From Labia minor (lineage: Eukaryota; Arthropoda; Insecta; Dermaptera; Spongiphoridae), in contig OY720344.1 of NCBI GenBank assembly GCA_963082975.1, positions 67,050,546 to 67,114,545 on the forward strand: DNA of 64,000 nucleotides, read 5' to 3'. The notes below the pieces were generated by a model. The model was not told the DNA's origin and searched no databases. It was given only the letters and a program-made list of their open reading frames with translations. The stretch's first letter is position 1, and the number at the start of each line of letters is the position of its first letter. Made by a program: the position numbers and the translations under genes. This document shows positions 60,028 to 64,000 of the stretch, piece after piece.

Positions 60028-60450
60028 ATTGTATAAAACTTCAGCTTGATTGAATCGCTAAAAGTCCCGGAATTAATTTTTTAACAAACACGCGCTACTT
60101 TAATATATATTTATTAATATTAATTTATAATTTATAATTAATTAAATTTAATTTATATATAAGATATTATGTAATTTAATCCAATTCAAATTACGAGATA
60201 GTAGTGTGGAGACACTCCAGATTTTTATTCTTTTATTTTATTTAAAACAAAAATTAATAAATGAATCAATGATTTGTAATAATTTATATAATATAATAGT
60301 ACCTGGTCGCTCTACTTTAAAAAAAATATTCCTTATTGACTGTAAATATTTTTTTTAAGATTATTACGAGTTTAGTGGGGATATTAATAAATTCGTCAAC
60401 ATCTATTCCACTATTCTCATTTTATAATCTCATTTCTGTCTCAACTTTTA

Positions 60451-61397
60451 CACCTATCCCCCGATTTACACGGTACTTGTTTTACACGTTTTCGTTTTTA
60501 CACGGTTTTCCAAATAAATTTTTTTTTGTTTTTACCGCACTCTACTAAATGCTACTGTGTTTGAACACGTGTGCTGTGTACACATCTCACGGGGAATCCC
60601 GAGCTTATGTGCTGACTTGCTGCACATGCACACTGTGTCTGTATTTCTTCGCATAAAATTAAAGTTTTATCTACGGAAAATTGTATTTGAGTGAAAGTTT
60701 CACAGTTTCAGAAAGATTTACTTTTCCATATTCGTAAATTACAAGTGAGTGCATAATTTAGATTATTATAAATTAACATTAATTAAAAAAAATTATAGGC
60801 TTAGAAAGAAGTTAAAAGAAAAGTTATTTCTTTAGAAACTAAAATCGAAATTTTGGACCGCTTACGATAGGGAGATAGAGTAGTAGATGTAGCAAAATCA
60901 TATAGCATGAACGAAGCTACAATAAGAAATATTAGAACAAATGAAAACACAATTAGAAAGAGTGTTTCAGCTGGCAATACCTCGGAGGAATGTAAATATT
61001 TCTGTTTCAAACATCAAATCGGCACAAATAACTTCGAGTGATGAAAGTGAATTCCAACCTTCGATTCCGAAAAAAAGAATGAGAGTAATTTCTGATAGTG
61101 ATGAAGGATAATAAAACACCTTTGGTTTTATTTTTTGTTCTTCTGTTTAATGTATTGTAATTAAATAAAAAAACAGTGTTTCCGTAATATATTACATATT
61201 TTAACCTGTCAATGCATTTTATTTTTATTTCTGTGTACACCTAAAAATATTGAAAAAAAATCATAACTGTTAAATAGCAAAATTATGCATTTTCTGCAAG
61301 CTTTTCGATTTACACGGTTTTGACTTGAAAATTTTTAATTTTCGATTTACACGTTTTTCTCAGGAACGTATCTACCGTGTAAATCGGGGGATAGGTG
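60451..61397 (+). mobile_element. pogo/Tigger-type element, internally deleted, 947 bp
   Basis: The ends CACCTATCCCCCGATTTACA and TGTAAATCGGGGGATAGGTG are perfect inverted repeats flanked by TA (60449-60450, 61398-61399). GATTTACACGGTT/TTTACACGTTTT motifs repeat inside both ends. Confidence 0.8.
60811..61111 (+). pseudogene. Internally deleted pogo-type transposase
   Basis: The first part reads KRKVISLETKIEILDRLR, a stop, then VVDVAKSYSMNEATIRNI, the CENP-B/pogo N-terminal helix-turn-helix. In another frame the C-terminal end follows directly (ESEFQPSIPKKRMRVISDSD, acidic tail). The DDE core is missing. Confidence 0.65.
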
Positions 61398-61399
61398 TA

Positions 61400-61845
61400 C
61401 TTAGAAAATACAAATTCATTTCTTTTTTTGTCAATTTTGATATAAAACATTTTATAAGAATTTCTTAAAAGCTCCTCGCAGTTCATTTGAACCTCCTATC
61501 TCGATTCAGAGAACCTATCCAAACCTGTTCGACATAACGAAAAGAAAATTTTTAATATTAATTCTAGCAATTCACAAACAAAATTATTCAAATATATATA
61601 TATATGGTAAATATTTTTTCTTTTTATTTATAATAATAAAATATCATTTAAATTATTGAATATAATTTATTGTAAAAGTTCTCATTTCAATTAATATCAT
61701 GTAATTTAATATTATTTAGATCAGATTTGTTCAAAAATTTATTTGAAATAAGATATTTTTTAATTATCATCTATATATTTAAAGGAGAGTGTTTGTGTGT
61801 ATGTAATTTGTTTACTGTTTTGCTGTCATAGAAACAAAAAAATTC
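61400..61845. other. AT-rich DNA after the GNAT gene
   Basis: No supported feature. Confidence 0.4.
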
Positions 61846-61849
61846 AAAA

Positions 61850-62545
61850 ATTAGGCTAAGCTTAAATATTATAGGATATTAATTAATAGGGATAAAACAA
61901 AATATTTAGTAAGAGAGAAAAACATTATTAACACAGAAAGTCTTAACATACAAAATGTAGAAAAATTTAAATACTTAAATTCTCTAATTACAAAGGATAA
62001 TAATATTGGATAAGAATTTAAAGCGAGGTCACAATCGGGTAACGCCTATTATCATTCAGTAAAGAGGCTTATCTCATCAAAACTTTTATCAAAATGGAAG
62101 AAAATTGAAATATTTAAAACAATTATTTTGCCTGTTGTATTATATGGGTGGTCGATGTTCTTGAGAGAAAGTAGATTTAGAGAATTTGTTATTAGGATTG
62201 TTTGCAGCATTTAAGGACCAAAGAAAGATGAGATCACCGAGCTATGGCGGAGATGGTATAATGCATCTCCAGATATAGTTAAGGTTATTAAGGTTATAAA
62301 ATAGAGAAGGCTGGGATGGGAAGGGGTCATGACTAGAATGGTAAATTAAAGATCGGCGAAATATATTTGGAAAAACCGATTGGGAAACGTCCTGTATGAT
62401 TGGGAAGACCAAGAACGTGGTGAGTGGACAATGTAGGAATGGACGTGGGACAGATGGGACAGGGTAGGAGTTAGATGGTTATAGCTCAGACTTGGGGGTT
62501 ACTTTCGAGATCCGTAGAGCCAAAGGGATAGATAGATTGATATAA
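61850..62545 (+). mobile_element. LINE 3' fragment with broken reverse transcriptase end
   Basis: The frame reads NVEKFKYLNSLITKD, a stop, then SSKLLSKWKKIEIFKTIILP and VVLYGWSMFLRES, the thumb and C-terminal part of a non-LTR reverse transcriptase. The untranslated 3' end and a GATAGATAGATT tail follow. It is the longest copy of the family seen at 15565, 18065, 35225 and 47098, and differs from the intact LINE at 25906. Confidence 0.65.
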
Positions 62546-62629
62546 CAAATACAATAGTAATATATATTTAATTTACTGATTAAATTAAAATATCTTTTAA
62601 ATAAGAACTCAAAAAGATATGATAATATA

Positions 62630-62772
62630 ATGTAATATACTGATTGCAACAAAATGGATGAAAACCTTTTACATACAGACTTTCAACGAAATACTATGTA
62701 TTACTTCGGGGGTACAGGGGGCGGAGCCCCCGTCTAGATAAGAAGAGCGCCTTCGGCGCTCTGATTAGCTAG
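62630..62772 (+). mobile_element. Helitron 3' end fragment
   Basis: Matches 10180-10339: GGGGGTACAGGGGGCGGAGC, hairpin AGAGCGCC-TTC-GGCGCTCT (62744-62762), then GATTAG and CTAG (62769-62772) followed by T. Confidence 0.65.
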
Positions 62773-62773
62773 T

Positions 62774-64000
62774 TTTAAATAAATATTAATTAAAAAATGA
62801 AATTGTTTTTAAAATATAAATAATATACTGACATTTTTTAATATCAGAAAGGCAGAAGATACCATTTTCGACAGACTAATAAAATAAATTTTAGGACAAT
62901 ATATAAATTTTAAACCACCGAACAGTGTTTGTACATAGAAAAAATCAATCTGTTATTTAACCCCAAAAATCTTTTAGTATAAAACATTCCATGCGTATTT
63001 AAATAAAATCAATAATATTTAACGTTTCTTTCTTTATAATTGTTCATATGTATTATTAATTAAGTTGATACTTCATTAATATTTTTTTTTGTGTGGGAGA
63101 ATGATAAATATATTTTGTAATTTGATTCTAAAATATTAAAATAAATATTTTTAATTTTATTTCAAATTTAATTTAAAATAGCATGATTTAGAGAATGTTA
63201 TTTGTATTAGTTTTTATATTATATATTTTTTTAAATTTGCATCTCAATTAAAAAGGATAATTTGTAAAATTATAGATATATTTTTAGTATCTATATATCC
63301 AGTATTTATATCTAATAAAATGAGGTTTTTCCTAGAATCATACGATTTTGGCAGGTTATTTATCATATATATATATATATATTTTTTTTTTACCAAACTT
63401 ATTTATTCATTCTGAAATTAAATTTAATAAAAACATATATCTAAATATAAGAATATTATATATATATATAAGTATATATAAGAAAAAACTAATATATATT
63501 CTAATCCAAATTTATCGAATTAACACAGTAATGGATTTATAAATATTTTTTTTAACAATTATATGACTTATTTCAGTAATTTACTTACACGAATATAAAC
63601 AAAATTTTAATGTGGTTTAAAGCAGAGTTTTTAAATTTCATCATAATTATATAATAATTAATAATTATTAATAATAGATATTAAACAAATATCTAATATA
63701 ATCGAGCCTTTAGTGTATTAGTGTATGATTATCATAGTAGTTAGGTGGGGAAATCACCAACCGACTTGTCTCGTGTTTAATTAATATAATATAGTATATC
63801 TTAAATAATTTAAATTACTATTCATATAACCAATAATGATAAATTAAAAAAAATTTTACTGAAAGTATAAATTCAAGAATAAAGCTATATTATTTGGGAT
63901 GAATCTAGACAGTTAAGAATAAGTTAACTTAAAAACTTTTTCTTAAAAAAAGCCGGCCTGTAATGAACCCATGTTTGAGATGAACAAGGCTGACTTTATT
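62774..64000. other. AT-rich DNA to the end of the window
   Basis: No gene supported. A (AT)n run is near 63366. The last 60 bp (GCCGGCCTGTAATGAACCC) are richer in GC and may begin a feature that continues outside the window. Confidence 0.4.

Larger units (their letters stand above)
58456..60221 (-). mobile_element. Family B repeat, copy B5, split by family A
   Basis: Pieces 58456-58763 and 60028-60221. Across the gap the sequence CACATGATTAATA + ATTGTATAAAA equals the uninterrupted sequence in the copy at 3562-4188 (inverse of about 3813-3836). The 3' end is damaged; the 5' end (GTGGAGACACTCCAGA) is complete. Confidence 0.7.

Overview
The window is very AT-rich eukaryotic nuclear DNA with long introns, GT-AG splice sites, AATAAA signals and dense transposon remains. 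The gene content (a secreted glycine-rich structural protein of an insect-type family, an arylalkylamine-type N-acetyltransferase, a TATA plus TCAGT initiator promoter) points to an insect; I cannot fix the order. No virus, CRISPR, operon or bacterial feature is present.

Host genes. (1) A glycine-rich secreted protein on the + strand: promoter about 12865-12894, exon 1 12922-13723, an 8.2 kb intron, exon 2 21926-22608, 494 residues. (2) A GNAT N-acetyltransferase on the + strand, split into five small in-phase exons from 37444 to 58395, 288 residues, with a second possible first exon at 39462. Its introns hold most of the transposons of the right half. (3) Weaker single exons: 621-884 (+), 7648-7844 (-), 20481-20716 (+, inside intron 1 of the glycine-rich gene), 35690-35749 (+) and 36530-36579 (-).

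Mobile DNA, left to right. Two short repeat families, called A and B here, dominate. Both have subterminal inverted repeats or end hairpins and a central microsatellite (GGAC in A, CA in B), and they insert without target duplication. This is the architecture of Helentron-associated elements (HINE/DINE-1). They are nested in themselves and in each other at 3275-4472 and 58456-60221, and they also sit inside hAT elements. hAT-type elements with 8 bp duplications lie at 8350, 8901, 21169, 34706, 42210, 42513, 43613, 48236 and 55725. An apparently intact RTE-like LINE with an 11 bp duplication fills 25906-29731. Further items are pogo/Tigger-type elements (23297, 60451), a piggyBac-type MITE (33538) inside a dead mariner, a PIF-type MITE (43015), Helitron 3' ends (10313, 57646, 62744), a Helentron-like endonuclease fragment (56887), LINE 3' fragments, tRNA-derived SINEs and two candidate solo LTRs.

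How it fits together: two host genes with expanded introns act as a sink for transposons. The order of insertion can be read from the nests. The RTE copy and the A/B copies look youngest; the mariner, pogo and hAT transposase genes are broken. I did not see a clearly new functional system. The most novel material is the A/B repeat pair, whose ends can be fixed from an empty site within this window, and a composite hAT element at 34706-35409.
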